DNA of 64,000 nucleotides, from positions 23,717,001 through 23,781,000 of the forward strand of contig NC_088345.1 in the NCBI RefSeq assembly GCF_036884655.1. Direction: 5' to 3'. This document shows, piece by piece, positions 49,501-58,669 of this stretch. The position numbers and the translations under genes are program-made. The DNA comes from Musa acuminata AAA Group. Taxonomy: Eukaryota; Streptophyta; Magnoliopsida; Zingiberales; Musaceae. Positions within the stretch are counted from its first letter, which is position 1; every line of letters begins with the position of its first letter. The notes under the pieces were generated by a model. The model searched no databases, was not told the DNA's origin, and was given only the letters and a program-made list of their open reading frames with translations.

Positions 49501-50063
49501 AACGATGTTAACAAGCGACTGACCTTACTGGGAACTCTTCTCCCATGGAAGACCGATCCCTTGGGTGCTGACCCATTAAGTGGACTCGCGTGCACGTAGA
49601 TGGAGTAGAACCCTTCATTCCCCTCGAAGAACTTCTCCCACAGAGGAGCAAGGGGGAGATGACCCTTGGTAAGAAACAGGAACGCCACCTTCGGTGGACG
49701 ACTAAATGGGCGCTTTTGGATCTTTGGAATCATGGATGCCCTCCATAGCAACTCCTCGTCGGTCATGTCATGCAGGATCACATCTGGCTCAACGAATTCC
49801 TTCAGCCCGATGCGTGGCTTAGCAGAAACGCTTCGAGGTGGCGAGGATGCTGACACCGCTGATTGAGATGGAGCTGAAGGTTGCAGGAGAAGTTGTGCCA
49901 TCGAAAGAGAAAACGGAGTCGTCTGGAGGTAGAAGCTCGAAAAGATACCGACAGCAAAGCCAAAGCCAAAGAGAAGCAAAGCTAAGAGAAGGCTGAGATG
50001 TTTGGAACGAGGAGGGAAGAGTAGCATGGAAGATGGCAGGAGCTGTTCTTGGTGCTTGTTCAT
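25561..50063 (-). CDS. Core-2/I-branching (GT14-like, DUF266-type) glycosyltransferase, 402 aa, two exons 23 kb apart
   Basis: Exon 1 is 50063-49524 (residues 1-180) and exon 2 is 26229-25561 (181-402, stop TGA). The phase-0 junction joins FHGRRVPSK to [17 protein letters not shown], the continuous family motif. It is a type II Golgi membrane protein in this family: short cytosolic tail, membrane anchor at about 22-46, Ser/Pro stem, then the catalytic region with [24 protein letters not shown] (123-146), [15 protein letters not shown] (208-222), [11 protein letters not shown] (241-251), [16 protein letters not shown] (260-275), ADEHYL (301-306) and [13 protein letters not shown] (323-335). 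All are intact. The donor sugar and acceptor are not settled for plant members. An in-frame ATG at 50102 would add 13 residues; I prefer 50063 because it gives a short basic tail before the anchor. Length is usual for the family. Confidence 0.9.
26482..26858 (-). repeat. 3' LTR of Copia-C
   Basis: On the minus strand it begins TGTTGAAATTAAG right after the polypurine tract. It aligns with 30626-31033 with many substitutions. Confidence 0.7.
26871..30610 (-). pseudogene. Copia-C gag-pol remnants
   Basis: Readable pieces on the minus strand: 29543-29809 has a gag knuckle whose first Cys is replaced ([14 protein letters not shown]) followed by the protease site decayed to LDSRASNH. 27412-27612 has the late-RT segment ([33 protein letters not shown]). 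The sequence between carries further fragments too broken to assign residue by residue. Not functional. Confidence 0.75.
30626..31033 (-). repeat. 5' LTR of Copia-C
   Basis: In plus orientation it begins TGTTAAAAATGTGATGG beside the primer-binding site (30611-30622) and ends near ttttaata. Confidence 0.7.
31034..31950. other. Intron sequence with short tandem repeats, no gene
   Basis: At 31568-31705 a unit of about 50 bp (ataaatggtgagaagaaagct, gattatcttt) is repeated nearly three times. The word tgtgagcattatggtttttt occurs at 31740 and 31861. Between them is a GC-rich hairpin, ccccga-tggcatgct-tcgggg, near 31797. I see no coding sequence. Confidence 0.55.
31951..33016. repeat. Tandem array, 77-bp unit, about 14 degenerate copies, each with two dyads
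   Basis: Unit starts (atttctctttat...) occur at 31951, 32028, 32105, 32182, 32259 and 32336, exactly 77 bp apart, then slightly irregularly to 33016. Each unit has one dyad around a T-run (examples GTTGAG-tttt-CTCAAC, AGTTAGG-tttt-CCTAACT, GTCAGA-tttt-TCTGAC) and a second of the form GCACA-ttttatct-TGTGC or GCATA-ttttatct-TATGC. Tat-type gypsy elements are known to carry tandem repeats in their 3' untranslated part, and this array lies on that side of the Tat-like element that follows. Confidence 0.85.
33017..33437. other. Intron sequence, short degenerate repeats, no gene
   Basis: 33020-33125 repeats a word of roughly 28 bp (gaatcttt..cagtat..tttt) four or five times. The rest is unassigned. 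Confidence 0.45.
33438..33884. repeat. Solo LTR of the non-autonomous family
   Basis: 447 bp from TGTCACACACTTGG to TCCATGACA. It matches the 446-bp LTRs at 11073 and 15265 over the full length (for example aaaagagaaaatgagttag, tatagccaatgcaaattacaa). The bases AGAT flank both sides. No interior is attached, so it arose by recombination between two LTRs. Confidence 0.85.
33885..37400 (+). pseudogene. Antisense extra ORF of the Tat-like element, split by a solo LTR
   Basis: 33887-34108 opens with [20 protein letters not shown]. Around 34220-34530 broken frames read like the conserved part of this ORF type ([15 protein letters not shown], then [13 protein letters not shown]). The part after the LTR (36830-37330) is a charged coiled coil ([39 protein letters not shown]) ending in an [23 protein letters not shown] tail with an acidic end. 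Its biochemical role is not known. Many stops make it non-functional. Confidence 0.55.
34972..36686 (+). repeat. Solo LTR of Copia family A (diverged, with internal duplication)
   Basis: It begins TGCTAGTCATAGGTGCCC and ends near tttcttata, where other copies have tttcccaaca. A stretch of about 150 bp (tagatttatgcaatgagaat to the ttactcgagagagacat region) occurs twice, at about 35058 and 35208, explaining the length of 1,715 bp. Flanks are TTTAG and GTTAG, four of five bases shared. It interrupts the antisense ORF of the Tat-like element. Confidence 0.82.
37677..39805 (+). repeat. Solo LTR of a SIRE-like Copia element, enlarged by an 838-bp tandem duplication
   Basis: It starts ..TTGAATCTCAGATTTTGATGATG and ends CTTAGTGCCGATTTCGGTCCTAAAA, matching the LTR at 51467-52745 (reverse) and 54730-55368. 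Flanks ATCTT and ATCCT share four of five bases, so it is a solo LTR. It holds many words based on the palindrome GGTACC (cgatggtaccgccc, ggtggtaccaccc). A TATA-like ctataaata occurs in both duplicated halves (near 38473 and 39312). Confidence 0.8.
37889..39560. repeat. 838-bp tandem duplication inside the SIRE-like LTR
   Basis: gagttcaccgaaagcttatt starts both at 37889 and 38727. The two units then match almost base for base (differences such as acaacaaaag/acaacgaaag and a short indel near tgatcattctaag/tgattttaag). The high identity contrasts with the decay of the neighbouring elements, so the duplication is much younger than the insertion or has been homogenised. Confidence 0.88.
39806..46850 (-). 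pseudogene. Tat-like gypsy gag-pol, decayed and interrupted
   Basis: Order on the minus strand: gag region about 46850-45450 (very broken); protease 45105-45347 ([23 protein letters not shown], the Tat form of the active site, GSS for GTS); start of RT 44712-44894 ([21 protein letters not shown]); RT thumb 43773-43982 ([20 protein letters not shown]); RNase H about 43000-43400; and the end of integrase 39890-40100, with a [17 protein letters not shown] tail. Stops and frameshifts are frequent. The Copia-A solo LTR at 40723-42632 cuts the integrase region. Confidence 0.7.
40723..42632 (+). repeat. Solo LTR of Copia family A with intact 5-bp target duplication
   Basis: 1,910 bp from TACTAGTTATAGGTG to TTTTCCTATA. 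It is flanked on both sides by GTAAC, a perfect 5-bp duplication. An internal tandem duplication of about 260 bp (attagagaatgagttcat and surrounding words, from about 41020 and 41270) accounts for the extra length. It lies inside the integrase region of the Tat-like element, so it is younger than that element. Confidence 0.88.
46851..49523. other. Donor-side intron sequence: AT-rich, several short repeats, no gene
   Basis: A block of about 165 bp occurs twice (about 47632-47795 and 47798-47974; shared words aaaatgaggtaaaa, gacactttcaattcatgaaa, acatgtgaaaatgactaag). The word tgtatggagttta plus agtgaa recurs near 47057, 48473 and 48524, followed in two cases by similar accccatctc/aactccatctcacc stretches, which may be remnants of a small repeated element. 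No open frame shows a known domain. Confidence 0.5.
48930..49072 (+). mobile_element. Possible tRNA-derived SINE remnant
   Basis: ctagtggttagtg (about 48978-48990) resembles an A box. agtttcgattcc (49002-49013) resembles a B box (GGTTCGANTCC). An A-run lies near 49064-49072. The box spacing is shorter than usual and no clear duplication flanks it, so this is a weak call. Confidence 0.2.
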
Positions 50064-50999
50064 TTTCGCTTTGGTTTCTATTGCATCTGAAGAGCAATAC
50101 AAATTAAGGGATAGAAGTCGCTCTCTCTGCAGTAAAGTCTAAATACGATACTGGGGAGGGTGCAATGTGGGGTTTGTGGATTCTATGAAGTCTGTATGTT
50201 TGCTGAAATAGAGAGAGGTCATCAACTAGACATCATGAAGGTCACATGGAATAGTGCAGGAGCACCAAAGGGATGAAATCTTCGGTTGTCTACCGTGTAC
50301 GAAGCTTCCTTGGACCGGCATCAACGACCTGTCCGTCGGCACATGGAATGTGGAATGAAGAAATAAGCCATTGGGACTGCCGTCTAAAAGAAAGAGTTAT
50401 TGGCACAATTAACGAGGAATTAATTAGCATAATGATCTTCATCTTGGTCTTCTGTGCAATCGATGTTTAGTTGATGAGACTAAACTGCTATTCAAGAAAT
50501 ACTAGTCAGTAATCAAGAGCAGTTCTTATTTGACCATGCATGCATCCATTGAGTTTTTATCGAGGTTCATTTGGTATTGCATGTGTCATCCTTGAATGTT
50601 AGTTCTAAGATAAACGACGGAATTGGTCCACAAGTCTTTTCGATCTCATACAAGACATCGATTGGAAGAATATTTGACCTACGACGAGGTGGAAAGAGAC
50701 GTCTGCATCTACAGAAGGTAATTAATTAATTATATTGAGTGGATTCTAAGCGACGTGTAATCTGGGGATTTCTGCATAACTTCAATAACCAACGAGAAGA
50801 AGACGGTGGTTAGAATATATTAAAGTAGAGTTCAAGTACTTCGATCTACAGTTTGACAATTATAAGTTTTTAAAAATTATAAAAGTATAAAACAGCCTCG
50901 CTGCATAAACAAACATCTTACAACTGTTTCGAGAAATCAATAAATTTTGAATTAGTTTTTTTATACCTTCTAAATTTAAAATAATTATAATATTAAATT
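50064..50999 (-). promoter_or_regulatory. Upstream region of the glycosyltransferase gene
   Basis: About 0.9 kb between the start codon and the nearest recognisable element remnant at 51000. It should hold the 5' untranslated region and proximal promoter. I see no confident TATA box and no other gene. Confidence 0.4.
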
Positions 51000-51466
51000 A
51001 TTATTAAAAAAAATAAAAATTTTCTTTCATCAAAGCAATAGTAAACATGTCAACACATTGGTCTTCAATGTCGGAATAATCCATTTGAAATTCTTCTTTA
51101 TCTATCAATTTACTCATGAAATAATATCGAACTTTAATATATTTTGTGCGGCCAAAGATATGATTTTTGTCATTATAACAGTAAACTTATTGTCATGATA
51201 TATTTTAGTTGATCCACATTATTTTTCCTTAGAAATATATTAGAATTTCTCAAAATTAAATTATTTGACATGACAGCTTATGGCTGCTATATATTTCATC
51301 TCAAAATTTGAGAAAGCAATAAATACATTCTTCTTTTTTTTTTTTTGTTATCTATTAAATCACTTTTGAGTTAAAATTGAGCTTAAATTCTGAACTATTT
51401 TTGTACAATCATCCTAATTACTATTAGTATAAGAATATATTATAAAATATTTCACTTAGCTCATAA
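51000..51466 (-). pseudogene. Copia RNase H fragment
   Basis: The minus strand at about 51010-51190 reads HIFGRTKYIKVRYYFMSKL, then IDKEEFQMDYSDIEDQCVDM, the conserved end of Copia RNase H (in intact copies H-x-RYHF and D-x-FTK-like). Upstream on that strand is more decayed pol. The SIRE-like LTR at 51467 cuts it. Parent family unknown. Confidence 0.7.
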
Positions 51467-52745
51467 TGCTAGGATCAAGAACGACACTAAGAAGGGGGGT
51501 GAATTAATGCAGAGGACAAAATCATCGGTTTTGTAATATATTCGTTCCTTGAAATCCAATCTCGGAAAGTGCTTGACTTCAGAGTAAATGAACTAGCAAT
51601 TAACATTGAAAGTAATAGCAGTAAAAACACAGAATGAAAATGAGCACACCGGATTTATAGTGGTTCAGTCGTCATGATCTACATCCACTCCCGATTCCTC
51701 CTTGTTGAGGCCACCAGCGTTCACTAATAGTCTTTCTTCAATGGGCGAAGACCAACTACCCTCTTTATAGCACTTTCTCCTTTTCATGAGTTTAGGAGAC
51801 AACCCTTACAAGGCTCACACCTCTCTTGAATGATCACAAGACTTAGAAAGGGAGGAGGAGGACTTTTAGCACTTTTACAACCCTTTTAACCCCCTAAGAC
51901 TTTAAGATATTATTTACACTTTCGTGTCTTTTCATGCATAAAAGGGTGGGGTATTTATAGGCTCCAATGACTTCAGAAATTGAAGCAAAAGAGTGTCGCA
52001 TCCCTGGTTTTCGGGATACTGACGATACCATCGCCATTACTGGGCTGTACCATCGCTCAGTTTGGGTAGTACCATTGCTTGATAGAGCTCGGAGATCGAG
52101 CTTTGGTGGTACCATTGCTTAACAAGACAATATCACCATTTGAGAGCATTAATTACTGACGGTACCACCACCTAGTTTAGGCGGTTCCACCACCCCAATT
52201 TGGCGGTGCCACCGCCAGACAGGGTCTAGCAACCTAGTTGGGCCTTGAGTCCAGCCCAAACCAGTCCAATTACAGGCCCAGTTGGACTTTAACAAAGTTA
52301 GTGGGATTACCTCTCAAATCTAATCCTAATTATGTGCTAACTATGATTCTTAAGGCATACACTAAGCAAATCAAGTCCGGTTAGTCTAGGTTTTTTCCTG
52401 TGAGCTTCTGGCGATCTTCCGACGAACTTCCAACGATCTCTCGGCGATGTTTTAGCGGACTCATGGCAAGCTCCTGGACTTCACGATGATCTTCTTGGCG
52501 AGTTCCGATGAGCTTATTTGACAAGCCCTTGGACTTCTCAGTCAATTCTGATAAAACTTCCGATGAATGTCCGGACTTCCCACTAACTCTCGAACTCCCA
52601 ACGAAATCTCAATTTTGACTCTGGCACTTTGTTTTACTTTATGCTTTGATTGCTATCATAGTTAATCCTACACACTTTTCTCAATATATAGATTTGATCA
52701 AATAATTTATCAATTGATTTCATTATCAAAATACGAGATTCAACA
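51467..52745 (-). repeat. 3' LTR of a SIRE-like Copia element
   Basis: On the minus strand it begins TGTTGAATCTCGTATTTTGA and ends near TTCTTGATCCTAGCA. The polypurine tract aaaaaagggggagat (52746-52760, minus) precedes it. Shared features with 37677-39805 include GGTACC-type words and the cttctttcaatgggcgaaga region (compare cattaaaggaagac). Confidence 0.82.
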
Positions 52746-54729
52746 ATCTCCCCCTTTTTTATGATAACAATCAATTGATGACGGAGTTAACCTTAACTCC
52801 TCCTATCTATATTCCATACTTGAGAAAAGACATTCTTAAATTCAAGGCTTTTGAATTCAAGCATCACACCGATAAGTTATATTCATTTAAAATTATCAAT
52901 ATGCACATCATGATACTTATCATGATTTACCAATTCAAAATACGATATCACATATTTATCAATAAAAATGATGTCAAGGTATCACATCCATTTTTAAGAC
53001 CAATGATGATAGATAATCATATCATTTTTAAGTATGATATGAATATAAAATTTAGCAAGATTATAATTTACGATAAAAGATGACAATTCATCATTCCGAG
53101 GCATGATATCAATTGTAAATAGCATGATAAATTCGATACCTCATCATAATGATAGATATTTATCATGAAATCAAGCATGATTTTAAAAATAAATAATTTC
53201 AAGTATCCATGCCATATTACGATAGAAATCAATCATATATTTTGATATTTTTCATGTATTTGACAAAACTAATTATATATCAAGCATTTGCAATACATTC
53301 ACGCATTTACGATATAATTCATTTTTCACATTGTCATCAATTTGCCACATTTCTTCTCCTCTGTCATCAACAAAAAATAAATCATTCAACAAGGCAAGTG
53401 TTAAAAAAAAAAATATTCAAGTAAGTTCAACACCAATTTATCCAAGTTAGCAAAAATGAGAAGTCAACCAGAAACTTTGCATGATAACTATTTTTGGATA
53501 AGCTAACATTTTTACTTTGGATGCAAAAGCTTTTTAGTTCTTCTTGAGATGTGTAAGTTTCTTTCTTCCTTTATCATAAAAATAAGAAGAAGAGGAAAAA
53601 GGGTAAGGAAGGAATTCATCAAGAACCAAATTCATAAAAGGATTTGAACAAAGTCAAATGAAAATAAATGAGTTCTATTGAATCAAGCTTTTAGTTCAAC
53701 AAGGAGAAGGGATTCGTGAAAAGGATCAAAATATCCATACAAAATTAAATCCCCATTCTTGCAAGTGATCATCATATATTAAAAATTCATAAAATTCTTT
53801 TTTCATGAGAAGAGTAAGGAAGAATTCAAGGGAAAGGAGCATCATATGAAGGATAAAAAATCCATGAATAAAACTTCATAAATCAAATTTATTTCTCATT
53901 AAAAATTCATAAGAATGAAATCCATGAAAGATGTATTTGTCAATGAATTCCATGAGTGAAGGGACTAAGTGTATCAAAAATCATTAAGTGATGAAGCAAG
54001 GGTATAAAATTAAATTTGATATCAAGTAACTTGATATTTCAGATTTCATTAAAGCTTTAAAAAATCAAGAAATTCCAGAAAAGATGTATAACAAACTCAT
54101 ACATTCGAATAATTTAACATCCCTAACTCTCTTCTCATAAAATCAAATTATTCTTTATTTAAAGGTTTTGTAAAGATATCGGCTAATTAATGTTTCGTAT
54201 CAATAAAATTTAAAGATATGTCATGGTTATTAACAAGATCTCTTATGAAATGATGCCTAATATCAATATGTTTAGTTTTAGAGTATTGAATAAGATTTTT
54301 TGTTAAACATATTGCACTTGTGTTATCATATTTTATGGAAATATTCTTAAGGTGAATCTTATAATCTTCTAATGTATTTTTCATTCATACAACTTGTACA
54401 TAATATGCACCAGCTACTATATACTCTGCTTCGGTTGTAGATAATGCAATCGAGTTTTGTTTCTTGGAAGATCAAGAAACAAGTGCATGACCTAAGAATT
54501 GACATGTTTCAGATGTGCTTTTTCTATCTTCTCTACTTCCAACAAAATCTGCATCAACATAAGCAATTAATTCAAAGTTTTCGGATTTTGGATACCATAA
54601 TCCTAAATTAGGGATTCCTTTTAGATATCTAAGAATTCTTTTAATTGCTTTAAGATGAGATAGCTTAGGATTAGATTGAAATCTACTACAAAGTCCTACG
54701 CTAAACATGATGTCTGGCCTAGTTGCGAT
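52746..54729 (-). pseudogene. SIRE-like Copia interior: RNase H and 3' non-coding part
   Basis: 54472-54777 on the minus strand encodes the RT end and RNase H start (ATRPDIMFSVGLCSRF, AYVDADFVGSREDRKSTS). 54187-54384 encodes its end (KYDNTSAICLTKNLIQYS, KHIDIRHHFIRDL). Then 1.4 kb without coding signal runs to the polypurine tract; SIRE-type elements often carry an env-like ORF there but none is visible. The element is cut at 54730 by a second SIRE-like LTR in the opposite orientation. Confidence 0.8.
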
Positions 54730-55368
54730 TGTTGAATCTCGTATTTTGATGATGAAATCAATTGATGTATTTGTCATCTAATGTGCATTTAAGTGACGTA
54801 GGACTAGCTTCGATCAGAAAAGGTAAATCGATTAAAGCAAGAGGAATCAGACATTGGGCTAGAGCAAATATGTCAGAAGATTAGACGTCGGGCCGGAGGA
54901 TCGGTCGTCGTGTCGGTAGAAGGCTTCGAGCCATGGGTTCGCGTATCAGGCTAAGAAGAGTAGAAATTATGCCAAGGAAATCAGATTTGCGGAGGACAAC
55001 TGGCCGATTGGGCAATAAGCCGCAAGAGAGGACGATACGCCGAAGATTTGGATGAAGCGCTAGAAGAACCAATAATATGTCGGACAATATAAGACTCGCT
55101 TGTAATCGATTATGTCTAGATCGAGTTAGTTTAGAGTCTAATTGAGTCAATTTAGAATGTAATTAGGTCAACTCAATTAGGGGCCAATTGGGCCCAAGTT
55201 TGGGCTATGTTGGGCCAAGTGAAAGGCCCAAACAATGACCTAAAACAGTGGAATCATTGGTGGAACAGTCTCCGAGATTGTGTCAAGCGATGGTACCACC
55301 CAAATACAGTCTTCGAGAGACTATTAGGCGGTGGTACCACCTAGTGGCAGGGTGTTAGGCGGTAGTAC
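54730..55368 (+). repeat. SIRE-like LTR, left part
   Basis: It begins TGTTGAATCTCGTATTTTGATG and carries the ggcggtggtaccacc words. It stops at 55368, where the Copia-A LTR begins. Its likely right part is 60497-60789, on the far side of the Copia-A element. Confidence 0.75.
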
Positions 55369-56860
55369 TGCTAGTAATAGGTGCCCAGCAAGCCAATCAC
55401 ATGAGTGATGACACGTGTGACTTGATACAGAATCTTTTTGTTTATTATATTTTGGCGTATATCACTTTATAACTATTGCATAAATGCATATATATTGTGA
55501 TGTCCTTGGATTTATGCAATGAGAATCGGATCGTGATGAGATCACGATAATGAGATCGATTCACCTTTAAACACATATCCTAAATAATCCCGGTCATAGG
55601 TTACTCGAGAGGGACATCGTGATAACCGGATAGACTGGTGTGCTGTATACCCGTCCATATGATGGATGCAGCTGGTCTCACAGTTGCTCGTGTAGGGACA
55701 CTAGGGATACAGTACAGGTGCTCATTGGAGAATGAGTTCACTGATTGATCCGCTTACGGAATGCTGGATGGTTGATGATGCCATATTGTCAGACAGCGAT
55801 TTTGTAGACCTAGTGGTGTATCTGGTCCTTAGACTTGAGACACCAAGGATGTCCTGTATGAGTGCTCCACTCATTGATACCAGACTTATAGGTTTGGCTG
55901 TCCCAGATCTAGTACAACTGGTCATTGGGAGTGGTAGTCGACCTTACGAGGGCTATTGAGTGTCAATAGAGGATCGTCCACTCTCGGCGTTATGAGAGGA
56001 ATATCCCATGTGTTCTTGCTCAGACAAATCCCTGGCCAGGGTCATTCGGGTTGAGAGAGAAAGAGTTCTCCGGGAGAATCCGATTAGAGCGAGACTCGAG
56101 AAGAAACCGTATGGGTCTGACAACACCATGCTCGATATACGATCTCTAGGATATTAGATGGATGAGGGACTATAGGTACATGGTAACTGAGGACAGACAG
56201 GTCCAATGGATTGGATTCCCCTGTATCGTCTGGGGACTACGGCGTAGTGGCCTAGTACGTCCGTAGTCGATGAGTCGAGTGAATTATTACAGAGATAATA
56301 ATTCACTGAGTTAGAAGGAGTTCTGACAGGTATGACTCACGGCCAGCTCGATATTGGGCCTAGAGGGTCACACACATATGGTAGACATTGCGATGAGTAG
56401 AGGTTCGGATATGAGATATCCGACGGAGCCCTTGTCTTATTGGATGCAGATCCAATACCCACTAGGGAAGGACCCATTAGGGTTTGACACGGGATCTCTA
56501 TAAATAGGAGGGATTCACAGCCTCATAGGCTAGAGTCTTTGCTTGCCCTTCCTATTCTCCTCTCCCTCTCCACCTCAGAGTAGGCCTGGAGTTTTGAGGA
56601 GCGTCGTCGCAACCCTACTGTGTGGATCACTGCTAGAGAGGAGGACGCTTGACCTCCTTCACCCTCTCTTAAGGATCTGCAAGGAAACAGGGATATACGA
56701 TCTCCCTATGTAACACAATCTCTATACGCAGTTTTGTGTTTTGCGGATTTTTTTCGCACCAATCTTCGCACGACGACGAACATCTTTTTGGGAATCGGGG
56801 ATTTTTGTTTTTCTTGTTCTTCCGCTACGCATATGATGTCGCCCCCATGATTTCCCAACA
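55369..56860 (+). repeat. 5' LTR of Copia-A copy 3 (short form, 1,492 bp)
   Basis: TGCTAGTAATAGGTGCCC to TTTCCCAACA, followed by G and the primer-binding site. TATAAATA is near 56500. It lacks the 108 bp between ttattggat repeats that the 8494 copy keeps. Confidence 0.9.
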
Positions 56861-56861
56861 G

Positions 56862-56873
56862 TGGTATCAGAGC
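56862..56873 (+). other. Primer-binding site of Copia-A copy 3
   Basis: TGGTATCAGAGC, initiator Met-tRNA type, one base after the LTR. Confidence 0.92.
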
Positions 56874-56974
56874 CAGGTTGTTCGTGCGAATGATTGGTTT
56901 TGAACTGCGTGTGTTGTGTTTAGGAAGAATATTGACGTCAAAATCGTTGACGCAAAAGCGAGAAAGGGCAGCAA

Positions 56975-57390
56975 TAGTCGCTGCCCTCGATCTGCGTGCG
57001 TGAAGCGCAACCGAAGGCAGGCAGCACAGGGGCTGCGTCTGCAGTAGTCGGCCGGCGGCCTGCTTGCAGCAGCCTTGCTGCCGGCGGGGCTGGCAGCCCA
57101 CGGGCATAGGCGCCGTAGGGAAGCGGCGCCTGCCACCGTAGGGAAGCGGCGCTTGCCGCCGCAAGGCAGCGACGCCTACCGCCGCTGCTCCCGCGGGCGA
57201 AATCCCCCCCCCATAGGGGCGGCCGCCTAGCGGGACAGCACCACCTGCGGAGGCAGCGGCGCCCGCGGGGGAGCCCACCTGCAGCGGCAGCGCCGCCAGC
57301 GGGCGTGCCGCCTGCAGGCGAAGGCAGTGCCCTCGCCCCGCCGCACAGGCTGCCGCCAGCAGGGTGACGGCGGCGGCAAAGGCAGCAGAA
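56975..57390 (+). other. GC-rich block in the Copia-A leader (copy 3)
   Basis: The counterpart of 911-1330. It is dominated by GCCGCC, GCAGCGG and similar words and differs from copy 1 by many substitutions and small indels. Open frames here (for example 190 codons on the minus strand) reflect composition. Confidence 0.6.
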
Positions 57391-58170
57391 AGAGGGAATT
57401 AGGGTTTAGGTTAAAAAGACAGTTTTATCCCTGTGAATTTGAGAAATTCTAGTTTCTGTCTTTGATCAAAATTACGAAAATAACCTTAGGAATTGAGAAA
57501 TTCCCTACATGTCCCTGATTTCAGAAAATATTAATTAATTAAAAGGTTTAGTTGATTATTATTTTTATTATTATCTAGTAGTCCTACATGATGATGATTA
57601 TTTATACATGTGATGTATGATGTGTGGACGGATGATCATGGACCGTGTGATGTGTGTACTTGTGATTATTATTATTGAGATCTGCGAACCTCCATTATAT
57701 TTCTCGTTTATTGTCGGGCCTGCGTGCCTATGATTAAGTTGTAATCACATGAGGAGGCGCAGCGGGAGCGTGGATGCGATAGCGGGACCCACGAGACGGA
57801 CGATCGTGATGCATGGAGATGCATCAAGATGTCGACGGAACCGACGAGGACGAGATGGACGATCACAGGGCATGAAGATGCACCGTTGCACACATAGATC
57901 TTGATGTGAGTGATTAGGCCTACTGGCTCGGGCATAATCATATTAGGTTGTGGTCCATGATCATCTGATGTGATTTCTTATACACATACTAGATATGTAT
58001 ATATATTTGCATGCGATGTAGATATATATTAAATATGTATATGTGTGACATGTCATATTAGGAGACCAAATTATAGAAACATCTCTCGATAATATTAAGT
58101 CGGTAAACGTGATGCAATTAGATTGACCCACGTGGCCTTCCATCGTTATGAGTAGGAACCGATTCCCAGT

Positions 58171-58208
58171 GTAGGTTGAGTTGGTCGAGTCCCTCGAGAC
58201 GCACCTAT
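58171..58208 (+). other. Leader stem-loop 1
   Basis: GTAGGTTGAG on the left pairs with CGCACCTAT on the right with one mismatch and one bulge. The apical part is TTGG-TCGAG-TCC-CTCGA, whose TCGAG and CTCGA arms pair. Confidence 0.6.
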
Positions 58209-58262
58209 ATCGCGATTCGCTATCTTGCTTACGACATAGAGATGTCACCGGTGACCTGAGGG

Positions 58263-58301
58263 CATGGTATGCTTGGTCGAGTCCCTCGAGGGTATATCAT
58301 C
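58263..58301 (+). other. Leader stem-loop 2
   Basis: CATGGTATGC pairs with GTATATCATC for nine positions including two G-U pairs. It has the same apical TTGG-TCGAG-TCC-CTCGA-GG. Confidence 0.65.
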
Positions 58302-58343
58302 AAATCAGACTCATCTTGTAACGAAGGTGTTGACTTAACCGAG

Positions 58344-58378
58344 CATCATGGTTGGTCGAGTCCCTCGAGGCCATGGTG
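58344..58378 (+). other. Leader stem-loop 3
   Basis: CATCATGG pairs with CCATGGTG for eight positions including one G-U. Same apical segment. Confidence 0.65.
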
Positions 58379-58445
58379 ATTCGGAGGCCGAACAGGATGG
58401 GAATCACAAGGAATTGTGATCGGCAAGAGTTGCCTACCTTTTAGG

Positions 58446-58484
58446 CTTAGTGTGATTGGTCGAGTCCCTTGAGGTTACACTAAG
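58446..58484 (+). other. Leader stem-loop 4
   Basis: CTTAGTGTGA pairs with TTACACTAAG for ten positions including one G-U. The apical segment is TTGG-TCGAG-TCC-CTTGA-GG, still paired through a G-U. It ends about 185 bp before the gag start codon. Confidence 0.7.
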
Positions 58485-58669
58485 ACACTGATTAGATCCT
58501 GATCCCCACTAGAAGTCTGCCGGAGACTTCCGTTTCACGTGCTGAGGGTGTCGCGTGACTCGTTAGTAAAATAGTGGGAGCATATTAAGATAGAAGTCCA
58601 TATCTTGATAGTTTATTTCTTGCAAAATCTGCATGTTATTCATTTCTGCTACATCTTTATTTTCAGAAA

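Larger units (their letters stand above)
26230..49523 (-). other. 23.3-kb intron of the glycosyltransferase gene, filled with retrotransposons
   Basis: The donor is AGTAAG|GTCAGT at 49523 and the acceptor ACGCAG|GCC at 26230 (minus strand). Only about 250 bp at the acceptor end and perhaps 2-2.6 kb at the donor end are not assignable to elements. The rest is one Copia element, a tandem array, one Tat-like gypsy element and four solo LTRs nested in or beside it. Both exons have intact frames, so the intron may still be spliced. Confidence 0.85.

Noticed and set aside
52775..53083. 102-codon plus-strand frame in the SIRE-like interior
   Set aside because: AT-rich and low complexity, opposite to the element's coding strand. 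It does not look like the env-like ORF of SIRE elements.
56706..57278. 190-codon minus-strand frame in Copia-A copy 3
   Set aside because: It covers LTR end, primer-binding site and leader in antisense. It is explained by GC-rich composition.
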